From NCBI RefSeq assembly GCF_000740785.1, contig NZ_JFZB01000005.1:62001-126000 (forward strand): a stretch of 64,000 nt of DNA. Reading direction: 5' to 3'. The first letter of the stretch is position 1. Each line of letters begins with the position of its first letter. Source of the stretch: Paenirhodobacter enshiensis. GTDB taxonomy: Bacteria > Pseudomonadota > Alphaproteobacteria > Rhodobacterales > Rhodobacteraceae. The notes beneath the pieces are model-generated. The model was not told where the DNA came from. It searched no databases and saw nothing but the letters and a program-made list of their open reading frames with translations. This document shows, piece after piece, positions 48,681 to 58,300 of this stretch. The position numbers were made by a program, and so were the translations under genes.

Positions 48681-48758
48681 ACCGCCTGTTCACACCCGCC
48701 GGGGGCTTGGCCCGGGGGCGGAACATGCTACCCTGAGCGCCCGGAAAGGGGCCAAGCC

Positions 48759-49865
48759 GTGCGCAAGATCGTCCTCGTCGTCCTGATCGTCCTCGGCGCC
48801 TGCTCGCCGCGCGCCGAACTGGCGGGCGGCGCCTTGCCGGATGCGCGGGTGATCCCGGTGTTCGTGGGCTCCACCCGCGTCCCCGATCCCGCGACCGGAG
48901 ATTTCGCCGACGTCGGCCGCAGCGAAACGCTGACGCTTGGCCGCTATGACGTGGCGATCCCTCCCGACCACCGGCCCGGCACCCTCACCGTGCCGGTCCC
49001 CGGCAAGACCCCCGACCCGAAACACGATTTCCTCCTGGCCGATTCGCGGATCTACCCCGGCCCCGCCGCCTTCCGCGCCGACCTCGCCCGCCGCATCGCC
49101 GCGAACCATGGCGAGGCGGTGGTCTTCGTGCATGGCTACAACACCAATTTCGCCGAGGGGCTCTATCGCTTCGCCCAGATGTCAGCCGATTTCGGGCTGC
49201 CCGGGGCGACGGTGCACTACGCCTGGCCCTCACGCGCGCAGGTGATGGGCTACGCCTACGATCAGGATTCGGCGCTGTTCGCCCGCGACGGGCTGACCGC
49301 GCTCCTGCGCATGGTGCGCGATGCGGGCGCGCGGCGGATCGTGCTGGTCGGCCATTCGATGGGCGGCTTCCTGACGATGGAAGCGCTGCGCCAGCTTTCC
49401 ATCGCGGGCGACCGCACCACCCTCGACAGGATCGGCGCGGTAATCCTGATCTCGCCCGACATCGACACCGACCTGTTCCGCATCGAGGCGCACCGGATCG
49501 GCCGCCTGCCGCAACCGTTCATCGTTTTCACCTCGCAAAGCGACAAGGCGCTGAACATCTCAGCCCATATGCGCGGCGAATCCGCACGCCTCGGCAATCT
49601 GCACGACATTTCGCGGCTCGCCGATCTGAAGGTGACGCTGATAGACACGGCCCGGTTCGACACGCAGGGCGGGCATTTCAACGTCGCCAACTCGCCTGAA
49701 CTGATCCGCCTGCTGCGCAACTGGTCGGGCCTCGCGCGCGTGCTCGCCGGCGAACAGGCGAGCCACCGCGACCCCTTCGCGAGTGTCGTTCTCAGCGTGC
49801 AGAACGCCACCCAGATCGTGCTGAACCCGATCGAGAAGATCGGCACGGCGATCGACGCGCACTGA
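48759..49865 (+). CDS. DUF900 alpha/beta-hydrolase lipoprotein
   Basis: A 368-residue putative lipoprotein (lipobox LGAC, Cys15) with an alpha/beta-hydrolase core: FVHGYNTNFAEGLYRF, nucleophile Ser in VGHSMGGFL, and a C-terminal His in TQGGHFNVANS. It resembles DUF900 proteins found as esterase/lipase-like enzymes; the substrate is unknown. It starts at GTG 48759. Confidence 0.8.
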   Translation: MRKIVLVVLIVLGACSPRAELAGGALPDARVIPVFVGSTRVPDPATGDFADVGRSETLTLGRYDVAIPPDHRPGTLTVPVPGKTPDPKHDFLLADSRIYPGPAAFRADLARRIAANHGEAVVFVHGYNTNFAEGLYRFAQMSADFGLPGATVHYAWPSRAQVMGYAYDQDSALFARDGLTALLRMVRDAGARRIVLVGHSMGGFLTMEALRQLSIAGDRTTLDRIGAVILISPDIDTDLFRIEAHRIGRLPQPFIVFTSQSDKALNISAHMRGESARLGNLHDISRLADLKVTLIDTARFDTQGGHFNVANSPELIRLLRNWSGLARVLAGEQASHRDPFASVVLSVQNATQIVLNPIEKIGTAIDAH

Positions 49866-49885
49866 CCGCCAGCACCGCCCTCGCC

Positions 49886-49958
49886 CTTTCGATTCGCCGC
49901 AAATATCCCGGGGGTGAATTGCCCCGCAGGGGCAAGAGGGGGCAGAGCCCCCCTTCCC
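49886..49958. repeat. Dispersed palindromic intergenic repeat, copy D
   Basis: CTTTCGATTCGCCGC and AAATATCCCGGGGGTGA match copies A and C, but the middle stem is replaced by a different palindrome, TTGCCCCGCAGGGGCAA, before GAGGGGGCAGAGCCCCCCTT. It again separates converging genes (DUF900 and smr). Confidence 0.85.
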
Positions 49959-49967
49959 CGGCCGCCC

Positions 49968-50570
49968 TCAGCGCAACCGCCGCAGATAGATGTAATAGGC
50001 CCCCGCCCCGCCGTGCTTCAGATGCGCCTCGGTGATCTGCAAGATCGCCGCGCTCAGCGGCGGCAGGCGCAGCCACTGCGGCACCTGATGGCGCAACACG
50101 CCGACCCGCGTCGGGATCGGGCCGGTGTCCTCGCGATGCTTGCCCTTGCCGGTGATGACCAGAATCAGCCGGCAGCCCCGGTCCTGCGCGCTCAGCACGA
50201 AGCGGATCAGCTCGGGATGCGCCTCGGCGAGCGTCATCCCATGCAGATCGAGCCGCGCCTCGGGCTCCATCTTGCCGCGCAGCATGGCACGGTGCGCCTT
50301 GCGGTCCATCGCCACCGGCTGGGCCGCCAGCCCCGCCCCGATGGAGGGCGCCAGATCGTGCCCCGGCAGCCGCGGGCGGGCCTGCTCGCCGACGCGAAAG
50401 ATCTGCGCGAAGCTCGGCTCGGGCAGGCGCGCCGCCGGATCCGGCCGCACCGGCACCGGGTCGGCCTCCGCCGGACGCGACACCCGCACCGGATGCAGCG
50501 CCTGCGCCGAGGCCGCCACCTTCTGCCACAGCTCGCGTTCTTCCTCGCTCAGCCCGCGCCGCCGTTTCAT
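49968..50570 (-). CDS. Smr/MutS2 C-terminal-domain protein (SmrA/B-like)
   Basis: A 200-residue protein. Residues about 105-200 are an Smr domain: LDLHGMTLAEAHPEL, then LVITGKGKH (the nuclease-related HGxxxxEA and TGxG motifs) and GGAGAYYIYLRR. The N-terminal half is proline-rich and disordered. Small Smr proteins cleave mRNA at stalled ribosomes (SmrB) or nick DNA. It overlaps mltA as ATGA. Confidence 0.85.
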   Translation of the reverse strand: MKRRRGLSEEERELWQKVAASAQALHPVRVSRPAEADPVPVRPDPAARLPEPSFAQIFRVGEQARPRLPGHDLAPSIGAGLAAQPVAMDRKAHRAMLRGKMEPEARLDLHGMTLAEAHPELIRFVLSAQDRGCRLILVITGKGKHREDTGPIPTRVGVLRHQVPQWLRLPPLSAAILQITEAHLKHGGAGAYYIYLRRLR

Positions 50571-51460
50571 GTCCGCCTCTTCAGCACGATCATCGAGCCA
50601 TTGTGGCGCACCGCCCCCGCGGCCGCCCCCGCCTCGGGGCCGGAGCCGAAGAACAGATCGCCCCGCCCCGCCCCGCGAATCGCCGTCCCGGTATCGAGCG
50701 CGAAGGTCAGCCGCCGCCCGAAGGCCGCGCAATCCACCCAGACCGGGCTGCCGAAGCTCACCACCGCCGGATCGACCGCCAGCGTGCGCCCCGCCATCAC
50801 CGGCAGCCCCGCCGCCCCGACCGGGCCCGACAACGCCGGCAGATCGAGCGCACGGAAGAACACGAAGGACGGATTGTGGTTCAGCAGGCCCTGCAGCTCG
50901 TCCGGATGCGCCCCGGCCCAGTCCCGGATGCGCTCGGGCGACATGCCGTCCTTTGCCACGCCGCGCCGGATCAACTCTGCCCCGATGGAGCGATACGGAT
51001 GGCCGTTCTTCGCTGCGAAGCCGAGACGCAGCGACGATCCATCCGTCATCTTCAGCCGGACGGAGCCCTGAACCTGCGCGAAGAAGGCATCGAGAGGGGT
51101 CTCGACCCAGGCGATCTCGTGACCGTCGAGAAGATGGCGCGCGGCGATCTCGGCACGGGTGAACCATTTCGCCGGCGGCTTCAGACCGGGGGGCACGGCG
51201 TAAAGCGCGGCGCGGAACCGCTCCGTGCGCACCGGCGAGCCGGCGATCTCGGGTTCGTAATATCCGGTATAAAAGGCCTTGCCGGCGGGCACGACCTCAT
51301 AGGGGTCGAACAGCAGCTCGAAGGCCTCGCGCGGGGTCGGGTGGACGCGGGCGATGTCGCTCAGCCCGATCAGATGCGCGCTGACGGAAAACGCCGCCCA
51401 GGCGGCGGCGTGATCCTCGGTCTCCCAGCCGGGGATGTCGGTCCAGGAAACCCGCCGCAT
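50567..51460 (-). CDS. mltA: Membrane-bound lytic murein transglycosylase A (MltA family)
   Basis: A 297-residue MltA-type enzyme: FYTGYYEPEIAGSPVRTERF, a conserved Asp in FALDTGTAIRGAGRGDLFFG, and VSFGSPVWVD in the double-psi barrel. As predicted it begins MRRVSWTDIPGW with no signal peptide or lipobox, so either the start is further upstream or the export is unusual. Peptidoglycan cleavage with 1,6-anhydro product is the family activity. Confidence 0.85.
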   Translation of the reverse strand: MRRVSWTDIPGWETEDHAAAWAAFSVSAHLIGLSDIARVHPTPREAFELLFDPYEVVPAGKAFYTGYYEPEIAGSPVRTERFRAALYAVPPGLKPPAKWFTRAEIAARHLLDGHEIAWVETPLDAFFAQVQGSVRLKMTDGSSLRLGFAAKNGHPYRSIGAELIRRGVAKDGMSPERIRDWAGAHPDELQGLLNHNPSFVFFRALDLPALSGPVGAAGLPVMAGRTLAVDPAVVSFGSPVWVDCAAFGRRLTFALDTGTAIRGAGRGDLFFGSGPEAGAAAGAVRHNGSMIVLKRRT

Positions 51461-51463
51461 CGC

Positions 51464-52123
51464 CTAGCCGCCGGTCGCGGCCAGCACCCAGTTCGGATCG
51501 GCGCTGCCCATGGTGCGCGAGAAGGTCCAGACGTCGCGCTGCTTGCGCGGCATCTTCGGGTCGCCCTCGACCACGGTGCCGCTGGCATCCTTCGCGGCGG
51601 AAATCAGCTCGGCCCCGAAACGGATGGTGATCTCCGCGAGATTGCTGCCACGGTCGAAACTTGCCGCGCTCAGCGTCAGCTCCGTCAGCCCCATGAAATC
51701 GGCGTGGATATCGAGACCCTTCGCCTTGCGCTCGGCCACTGCGGCATCGAACGCGCCGGCCACCTCGGGAGACAGGAAGCTGCGCACCTTGTCGATCTCG
51801 CCGGTCTCGAAGGCCATCAGGATCATCTCATAGGCCTGACGCGCGCCCTTGAGGAACTCCGACACCGAGAATGACGGCTCCACCAGCTTCATCGCGGTCA
51901 GCGCCTTCGCCGCGTCCGAATCCTCGGCCACGTGGTCGGTGATGTCGGTATCGGGGCCGTTCTCGACGACCTCAAAAGCCTGCCGTTCGACGGGCCGGGG
52001 CACCTCGGGCGGGGCCACCGGCTTCTCGAACCCGTCGCGGGTGCCGAGCACGCTGCGCAGGCGCAGGATCAGGAAGATCGCGACCGCCGCGAGAACGACG
52101 AGTTTGATGACGGCATCCGACAT
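51464..52123 (-). CDS. Tim44/TimA domain membrane-anchored protein
   Basis: A 219-residue protein with one N-terminal membrane helix (residues 5-20) and a C-terminal Tim44-like domain (FSVSEFLKGARQAYEMILMAFETGEIDKVRSFLSPEV). Bacterial TimA is the inferred relative of mitochondrial Tim44, and its role at the inner membrane is not settled. ATG 52123 is used. mltA follows after 3 nt. Confidence 0.85.
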   Translation of the reverse strand: MSDAVIKLVVLAAVAIFLILRLRSVLGTRDGFEKPVAPPEVPRPVERQAFEVVENGPDTDITDHVAEDSDAAKALTAMKLVEPSFSVSEFLKGARQAYEMILMAFETGEIDKVRSFLSPEVAGAFDAAVAERKAKGLDIHADFMGLTELTLSAASFDRGSNLAEITIRFGAELISAAKDASGTVVEGDPKMPRKQRDVWTFSRTMGSADPNWVLAATGG

Positions 52124-52221
52124 GGGTGAGTTTCCGTTTCTGCACTGCTGGTATTTCAACCTGCTCCACTTATGTATGACAGGGGCGCGATCAAGTCCAC
52201 CGGCGCCCGGAGAGTGTCATC

Positions 52222-52722
52222 ATGCCGCTTTTGCTGGCCATCATCGCCTTGCCGCTGATCGAGATCGCGCTGTTCGTCGTGATCGGGGGCGCCATCGGTC
52301 TCGGTCCGACGCTGGCCTTCGTGCTGGCGTCTTTCCTGCTCGGCGGGTGGGTGATTCGCTCGCAGGGAGAGCGTGCACGCAACGAGTTGCGCAAGGCCGC
52401 GGCAGGGGCGGCCTCGGGGGCGCCGGGCGTCGATCCGACAGGGCCACTGGCCCGCGGGGCGGCCTCGGTGCTGGCGGGGGTGCTGCTGATGGTGCCGGGC
52501 TTTCTGACCAGCGCGCTCGGCCTTGTGCTCATGATCCCGGCGGTGCCCGAAATGATCCTGCGCGCGCTCGCCAGCCGGGTCACCGTGGCAGGGTTCGGCG
52601 TCTCGGGCACCGGCTACGCGCGTCCGCGCCCGGCCGAGGACGACATTCTCGAAGGCGAGTTCCACGAAGTGCCCCCCTCGCAGCTGCCACGCCGGAACGG
52701 TTCCGGCTGGACCCGTGACTGA
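52222..52722 (+). CDS. FxsA-family membrane protein
   Basis: A 166-residue small membrane protein with three or four helices (LLLAIIALPLIEIALFVVIGGAIG and LAGVLLMVPGFLTSALGLVLMIP). The latter is the FxsA signature. In E. coli FxsA suppresses phage-F exclusion when overproduced; its normal role is unclear. It is divergent from the Tim44 gene and precedes secB. Confidence 0.85.
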   Translation: MPLLLAIIALPLIEIALFVVIGGAIGLGPTLAFVLASFLLGGWVIRSQGERARNELRKAAAGAASGAPGVDPTGPLARGAASVLAGVLLMVPGFLTSALGLVLMIPAVPEMILRALASRVTVAGFGVSGTGYARPRPAEDDILEGEFHEVPPSQLPRRNGSGWTRD

Positions 52723-52799
52723 GGACGATTGCTGTCCGCAACGATTGAGGCGCGCCCGCACGGGTGCTACAGCTTATCGTGACCAGTCTGGAGAACACG

Positions 52800-53294
52800 A
52801 TGACCGAAGAGACCACCGGCGACGCCTCGGCCCAGCCGCAGATGAAGATGAGCATCCTCGCGCAGTTCGTGCGCGATCTGTCGTTCGAAAACGCCGTCGC
52901 CCTGAAGGGGATGCAGGCCCCCGAGGTCCAGCCCGAAATTCAGGTGCAGGTCAGCCTCGACGCCCGCCGTCGTCCGGTCGACAATCAGTATGAAACCATC
53001 ATGAAGCTGCGCCTGACCTCGACCAACAAGGTCGACAACGCGACGCTTTACCTGCTGGAACTGGAATACGGCGGCATTTTCCACATCGAGGGCGTGCCCG
53101 ACGACCAGATGCACCCGTTCCTGCTGATCGAATGCCCGCGTCAGCTGTTCCCCTTCGTGCGCCGGATCGTATCGGACGTGACGCGCGACGGCGGCTTCCC
53201 GGCGTTCAACCTGGAACCCATCGACTTCGTGGCGCTCTATCGCGCCGAGATGGCGCGCCGCGCCGAGGCTCAGGCCCCCCAGCACCTGTCCTGA
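52800..53294 (+). CDS. secB: Protein-export chaperone SecB
   Basis: A 164-residue tetrameric export chaperone. Motifs: ILAQFVRDLSFENAVALKG, VQVSLDARR, YGGIFHIEGVPDDQMHPFLLIECPRQLFPFVRRI, and DVTRDGGFPAFNLEPIDF. It hands unfolded preproteins to SecA. ATG 52800 is used; tam genes and many exported proteins follow. Confidence 0.95.
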   Translation: MTEETTGDASAQPQMKMSILAQFVRDLSFENAVALKGMQAPEVQPEIQVQVSLDARRRPVDNQYETIMKLRLTSTNKVDNATLYLLELEYGGIFHIEGVPDDQMHPFLLIECPRQLFPFVRRIVSDVTRDGGFPAFNLEPIDFVALYRAEMARRAEAQAPQHLS

Positions 53295-53482
53295 GACATT
53301 TCCCGGGGCGCGCGCACCCCACGCCCCGGTCAGGTTCCGCCCGCCCGGTCGTGCGCCCCGCACGGCCGGGCGGTTTGCGTCAGAGCCGCGAAATGGGCGG
53401 AAATTCGCAGCCGGGGGCCCGTTCCTCTGGTATTCCCCGGCCATTCCGGCATTCTGGGAAAAACAATCCGAAAGGGGCAGCA

Positions 53483-55357
53483 GTGACGGTTCGGAGGACA
53501 TGGGCGACCGCGCTGGTCTGTGCGCTGGCGGGGGCAGCGACCGTCGGCGGCGCGATGGCGGGCGACAACGCGACCGGGGACAAGACAGCGCCATCCGCCC
53601 CGAAAGAACCGGCACCGCGCGGGCTGGTTGCCTTCTCCGCCCCCGGGGCGGATGAGGATCTTGCCCGGCAGCTTGGCGATGTCTCGCTGGTGCGCGCTGC
53701 GGGGGCGGCAAAGACCCCCAATCCGCAGGATCTGTTCACCTCGGCACGGGCCGATTACGCCCGGCTTCTGGGGGTGCTTTACAGCGAAGGCTATTACTCC
53801 GGCGTCATCACCATCCACATCGACGGCAAGGAAGCCGCCGATATCCAGCCGATGGACGCCCCCGAGACGATCCACGCCATCGATGTCAGCGTGACCCCGG
53901 GGCCGCGGTTCCATTTCGTGCGCGCAGGCGTCACGCCGCTTGCGGCGGGAACCGCGCTGCCCGCCGATTACGCCGAAGGGCGGATCGCGCGCTCGGGTGC
54001 GATCCTCGATGCCGCGAGCGCAGGCGTGGCACGCTGGAAGGAAGAGGGCCACGCCAAGGCCACCGTCGCCGACAAGAGGATTGTCGCTGACCACCGCAAG
54101 AACACGGTCGATTCGGTGATCGTCCTCGATCCCGGCCCGGTGGTGCATTTCGGCGATCTGAAGGCGACGGGAAACAAGAAGCTGCGCACCGACCGGCTGC
54201 TGGCCATCGCGGGCTTTCCGACCGGCAAGAAATACACCCCCGAGCGGCTGGCCGAGGTGCAGACCCGGCTGCGCCGCACCGGGATCTTCAGCTCTGTCAC
54301 CCTGACCGAGGCCGAGAGGCTGCGCGCGGGCGATGTGCTCGACTATGACCTCGCGGTGGCCGAGGACAAGCCCCGCCGCATGGGCGCGGGCGCCGAGATC
54401 GGCACCTCGGACGGGCTGGCTCTGACCGGCTACTGGATGAACCGCAACCTCTGGGGCGGCGGCGAGCGGCTGCGCATCGACGCCGACATCAAGGGCATCG
54501 GGGGCTCGAACAGCGCAGGGGCGACGGATTACTCGATCGGGGCGCGCATCGACCGGCCCGCAACGCTTTCGCCCGACACCTCGGCCTATGTGCTGACCAA
54601 GGCCTACAAGACCACCGAGGAAGACTATACCGAATGGGGCAGCCAGATCGGCGGCGGCCTGACCCATGTGTTCAGCGACCGGCTGACCGGCGAATCGGGC
54701 ACGGCCTATATCTGGTCGAAGGTGAAGGACGACTATGGCAACACCATCTTCCGCCAGATCGCCTTTCCGAACAGCCTGACCTGGGACAACCGCGACGACA
54801 AGACCGATGCCAAACGCGGATATTACGGGCTGCTGCGCGCCACGCCGTTCTACGGGCTGGGGCAGACGACCGGCTCGGGGATGCAGCTGGTGGCGGATTT
54901 CCGCGCCTACAAGGCCCTCGGCACCGAGGAGCGGCTGGTGCTGGCCGGGCGCGGCCAGTTCGGCGCGGTCTACGGGCCGAGCCTCGGGCGCACGCCGCGC
55001 AGCTACCTGTTCTATTCGGGCGGCGGCGGCACGGTGCGCGGCCAGCCCTATCAGTCGCTCGGCGTGAACGAGCTGTATGACGGCCAGCTGAAAACCGGCG
55101 GGATGCAGTTCATCGGCTACACCGGCGAAGCGCGCTACGGGTTGACCGACAAGGTTGGCGTGGTCGCCTTCTACGACGCCGGCTTCATTTCCAGCAACGA
55201 CCTGTTCGGGCGCGATGGCGAATGGCAGTCGGGTGCGGGCCTCGGGCTGCGTTACAAGACCCCGATCGGCCCGATCCGGCTCGACGTCGCGGTGCCGGTG
55301 CAGGGCAGCACCGGGGGCGGCGTGCAGCTGTATCTCGGCATCGGGCAGGCATTCTGA
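53483..55357 (+). CDS. tamA: Translocation and assembly module TamA (Omp85 family)
   Basis: A 624-residue outer-membrane protein. Signal peptide residues 1-26, then POTRA-type domains (DLKATGNKKLRTDRLLAIAGF..., FSSVTLTEAE) and a C-terminal 16-stranded barrel ending in the typical aromatic GIGQAF. A barrel motif is YSGGGGTVRGQPYQSLG. It starts with GTG 53483 after AAAGGGGC. With TamB it inserts autotransporter-like proteins; the stop shares one base with the tamB start (TGATG). Confidence 0.9.
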   Translation: MTVRRTWATALVCALAGAATVGGAMAGDNATGDKTAPSAPKEPAPRGLVAFSAPGADEDLARQLGDVSLVRAAGAAKTPNPQDLFTSARADYARLLGVLYSEGYYSGVITIHIDGKEAADIQPMDAPETIHAIDVSVTPGPRFHFVRAGVTPLAAGTALPADYAEGRIARSGAILDAASAGVARWKEEGHAKATVADKRIVADHRKNTVDSVIVLDPGPVVHFGDLKATGNKKLRTDRLLAIAGFPTGKKYTPERLAEVQTRLRRTGIFSSVTLTEAERLRAGDVLDYDLAVAEDKPRRMGAGAEIGTSDGLALTGYWMNRNLWGGGERLRIDADIKGIGGSNSAGATDYSIGARIDRPATLSPDTSAYVLTKAYKTTEEDYTEWGSQIGGGLTHVFSDRLTGESGTAYIWSKVKDDYGNTIFRQIAFPNSLTWDNRDDKTDAKRGYYGLLRATPFYGLGQTTGSGMQLVADFRAYKALGTEERLVLAGRGQFGAVYGPSLGRTPRSYLFYSGGGGTVRGQPYQSLGVNELYDGQLKTGGMQFIGYTGEARYGLTDKVGVVAFYDAGFISSNDLFGRDGEWQSGAGLGLRYKTPIGPIRLDVAVPVQGSTGGGVQLYLGIGQAF

Positions 55358-58300
55358 TGGCGGGGCGGATGATACGGAGACTTCTGGTTGCGGCGCTGCT
55401 GCTCGCGCCCGTCCCCACGATGGCCGAGGACACCCCTCCCCCCGCGGCGCAGGTGCAGCCCCCCGCCGCCGAGGACGCAGCGCAATCGGCGCAGGACCGC
55501 GACTGGCTGACCGGGATGATCGAGGACAAGCTGTCAGGCGACGGACGGCAGATTCGCGTCGACGGGTTCCGGGGCGCGTTTTCCTCGAAGGCAACCTTCG
55601 ATCAGCTGACGGTCTCGGACGCGAGCGGCCCCTGGCTGACGATCCGCGGCGGCACCATGTCCTGGAGCCGCGCGGCGCTGCTGACCGGCAAGGTCGAGAT
55701 TTCCGAGCTGACGGCGACCGAGATCGACATCGACCGCCGCCCCGAGACCCCGGCCTCGGCCATGGCCCCCGCGCCCGAGGCGAAACCGTTCCGCCTGCTG
55801 CCGGACCTGCCGGTCTCGGTCAACATCGGCAAGCTGAGCGTGGGCAAACTCGCCCTCGGGGCACCGGTGCTGGGCGAGGCGGTGACGCTGACGCTCGACG
55901 GCAACCTGTCGCTGTCGGGAACCGATGCGAAAGCGAAGCTCGCGATGACGCGACTCGACGGGACAAAAGGCAGTTTCTCGTTCACCGGCGGGTATTCCGA
56001 AGGCAAGCGTCAGCTGTCGGTCGATCTTCTGGTCGACGAGGGTCAGGGCGGGCTGGTGTCGAAACTGGCGAAGCTGCCGGGCAGCCCGGCGCTGACGCTG
56101 GCGGTGGCGGGCAGCGGGCCGCTCGATGCTTTCTCCTCCGACGTGGTGCTGAGCACCGACAGTCAGCCTCGGGTGACCGGCAAGGTGACGCTGAGCGCCG
56201 CCGCCCCGGCCGCGGACGGCACGAAGGGTCAGGGCTTCGCCGTCAATCTGGCGGGCGATCTGACGCCGCTTCTGCCCGACGAATACCGCGATTTCTTCGG
56301 CACGCAGTCGAAGCTCTCGGCGACCGGCGTGTCGATGCCCGACGGCAGCTTCTCGCTCTCCGATCTGACGGTGGCGAGCCAGGCGCTGAACGTGCAGGGG
56401 CGGCTGGCCACGCTGCCCTCGGGGATGCCCGACAGTTTCAGCCTGAACGTCGCCCTCGGATCCGAGGACACGGCGGCAGCGCCGGTGCTGCTGCCGGTCT
56501 CCGGCCCCGAGACGCGGGTGCAATCGGCGACTCTGCGGCTGTTTTACGACCGCAGCCGCGGTCAGGGCTGGACGCTGAGCGGCGTGCTGAACGGGCTGAG
56601 CCGCGCCGATCTGGCGCTCGGCCAGGTGAAGCTGGCCGGCAACGGCCTCGTATCGCTGGCCGAGCAGACCGACGCGGCAAGCGGACGGATCAATTTCAAT
56701 GTCACCGGCCTCGCCCCCGCCGATCCGGCGCTGGCCGAGGCGGTGGGGCCCACCCTTGACGGTTCGACCGTGTTCGACTGGACGAGCACGCATCCGCTGA
56801 ACCTGACCAATCTGGTGCTGAACGGCCGCGATCTGGCGCTGACCGGCGCGGTCTCGATCGGCAATCTGGCGGAGGGCATCGACATCATGCCCGATCTGGT
56901 GCTCGATGCGCGCGACCTGCGCCATTACGCGGCGCTGACGGGCCGGCCGCTCGCGGGGGCGATCGAGGGCACGGTGAAGGGGAAATTGACCGCGCTGAGC
57001 GGGGCGTTCGACCTCGACGCCTCGCTGAGCGGGCAGGACCTTAAGACCGGTATCGCCGAGAGCGATGCGCTGCTGAGCGGACGGTCCCAGATCGAGGTCT
57101 CGGCCGCGCGCGACGAGACCGGGCTGACGATCCGCCAGTTCAGCGCCAATGCCCACACCCTCAGCGTCACCGCCGCGGGCGTTCTGGCCACCGGGGCAAG
57201 CGATCTGACCGCCGAAGTGGCGCTGCGCGACCTCGGCTCGCTCGGCGGGCGCTATCGCGGCTCGGCCGATCTGAAGGCCAGTATCCTGGATGTGGACGGC
57301 GAAAGGCGCTACACGCTCGACGGCACCGCGACGAACCTCGCCTTCGGGCAGGAGACGGCGGACCGGCTTCTGGCCGGCAACACCGTGGTGACGGCGCGGG
57401 CGGCGACGCGCGACGGGGTAACCCGGCTGACAGCGCTGAACCTGCAAAACCCGCAGCTGAGCGCGAAGGCCGAAGGCACCAGTGCCACCGCAGTGCGGCT
57501 GAGCGCGCGACTGGCGAACATCGGACTGATCACGCCCAAGTATTCCGGCCCCGTCACGGTCGAGGGCACGCTTGGCCAGCAGGGCAGCAACTACGCGCTC
57601 GATCTGAAGGCCGGGGGTCCGGGCGGTCTGCAGGCGGTGGTCGCGGGCACCGTCGCGGGCAATCTGGCGACCACCGACCTGACGATCCGCGGCAAGGCGG
57701 ACACGGCGCTCGCGAACAATTTCATCGACCCGCAATCGGTCGAGGGCACGGTGTCCTTCGATCTGAAGATGCAGGGCAAGCCCGGGCTGAATGCGCTGTC
57801 GGGCCGGATCGAGGCACCGAATGCCAGCCTGAACGTGCCGGCGGCCTCGCTGGCGCTGCAGAACATCCGGCTGGTCGCGACGCTTGGCGGGGGCAAGGTC
57901 ACGCTCGACACCAGGGCGGCGATCAAAGGCGGCGGCTCGCTGACGCTGAGCGGCCCGGTCACCCTGACAGCCCCGTTCCAGAGCAACCTGAAACTCGTTC
58001 TCAGCCAGACGCGGCTGCGCGATCCGGAGCTTTACGACACCCGGATTTCCGGCACGCTCGGCATCGCGGGGCCGCTGGCGGGGGGCGCGGCGATCACCGG
58101 CCGGCTCAGCCTCGGCACCACCGAGATCCGGGTGCCGAGCAGCCTCGGCGGAACGGCCGAGATCCCCGACATCTCCCATCGCGGCGCGCCCGTGAAAGTG
58201 ACCCGCACGCTGAGCCGGGCGGGGCTGCTGCACATGGGCGGCGAGGGCAGCCGGGGCGCGGCGGTGTCCTACCGGCTCGATGTCACCATCGACGCGCCGA

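Noticed and set aside
48681-48758. GC-rich interrupted stem after hslU as terminator
   Set aside because: Pairing is broken by several mismatches and no T-tract follows.
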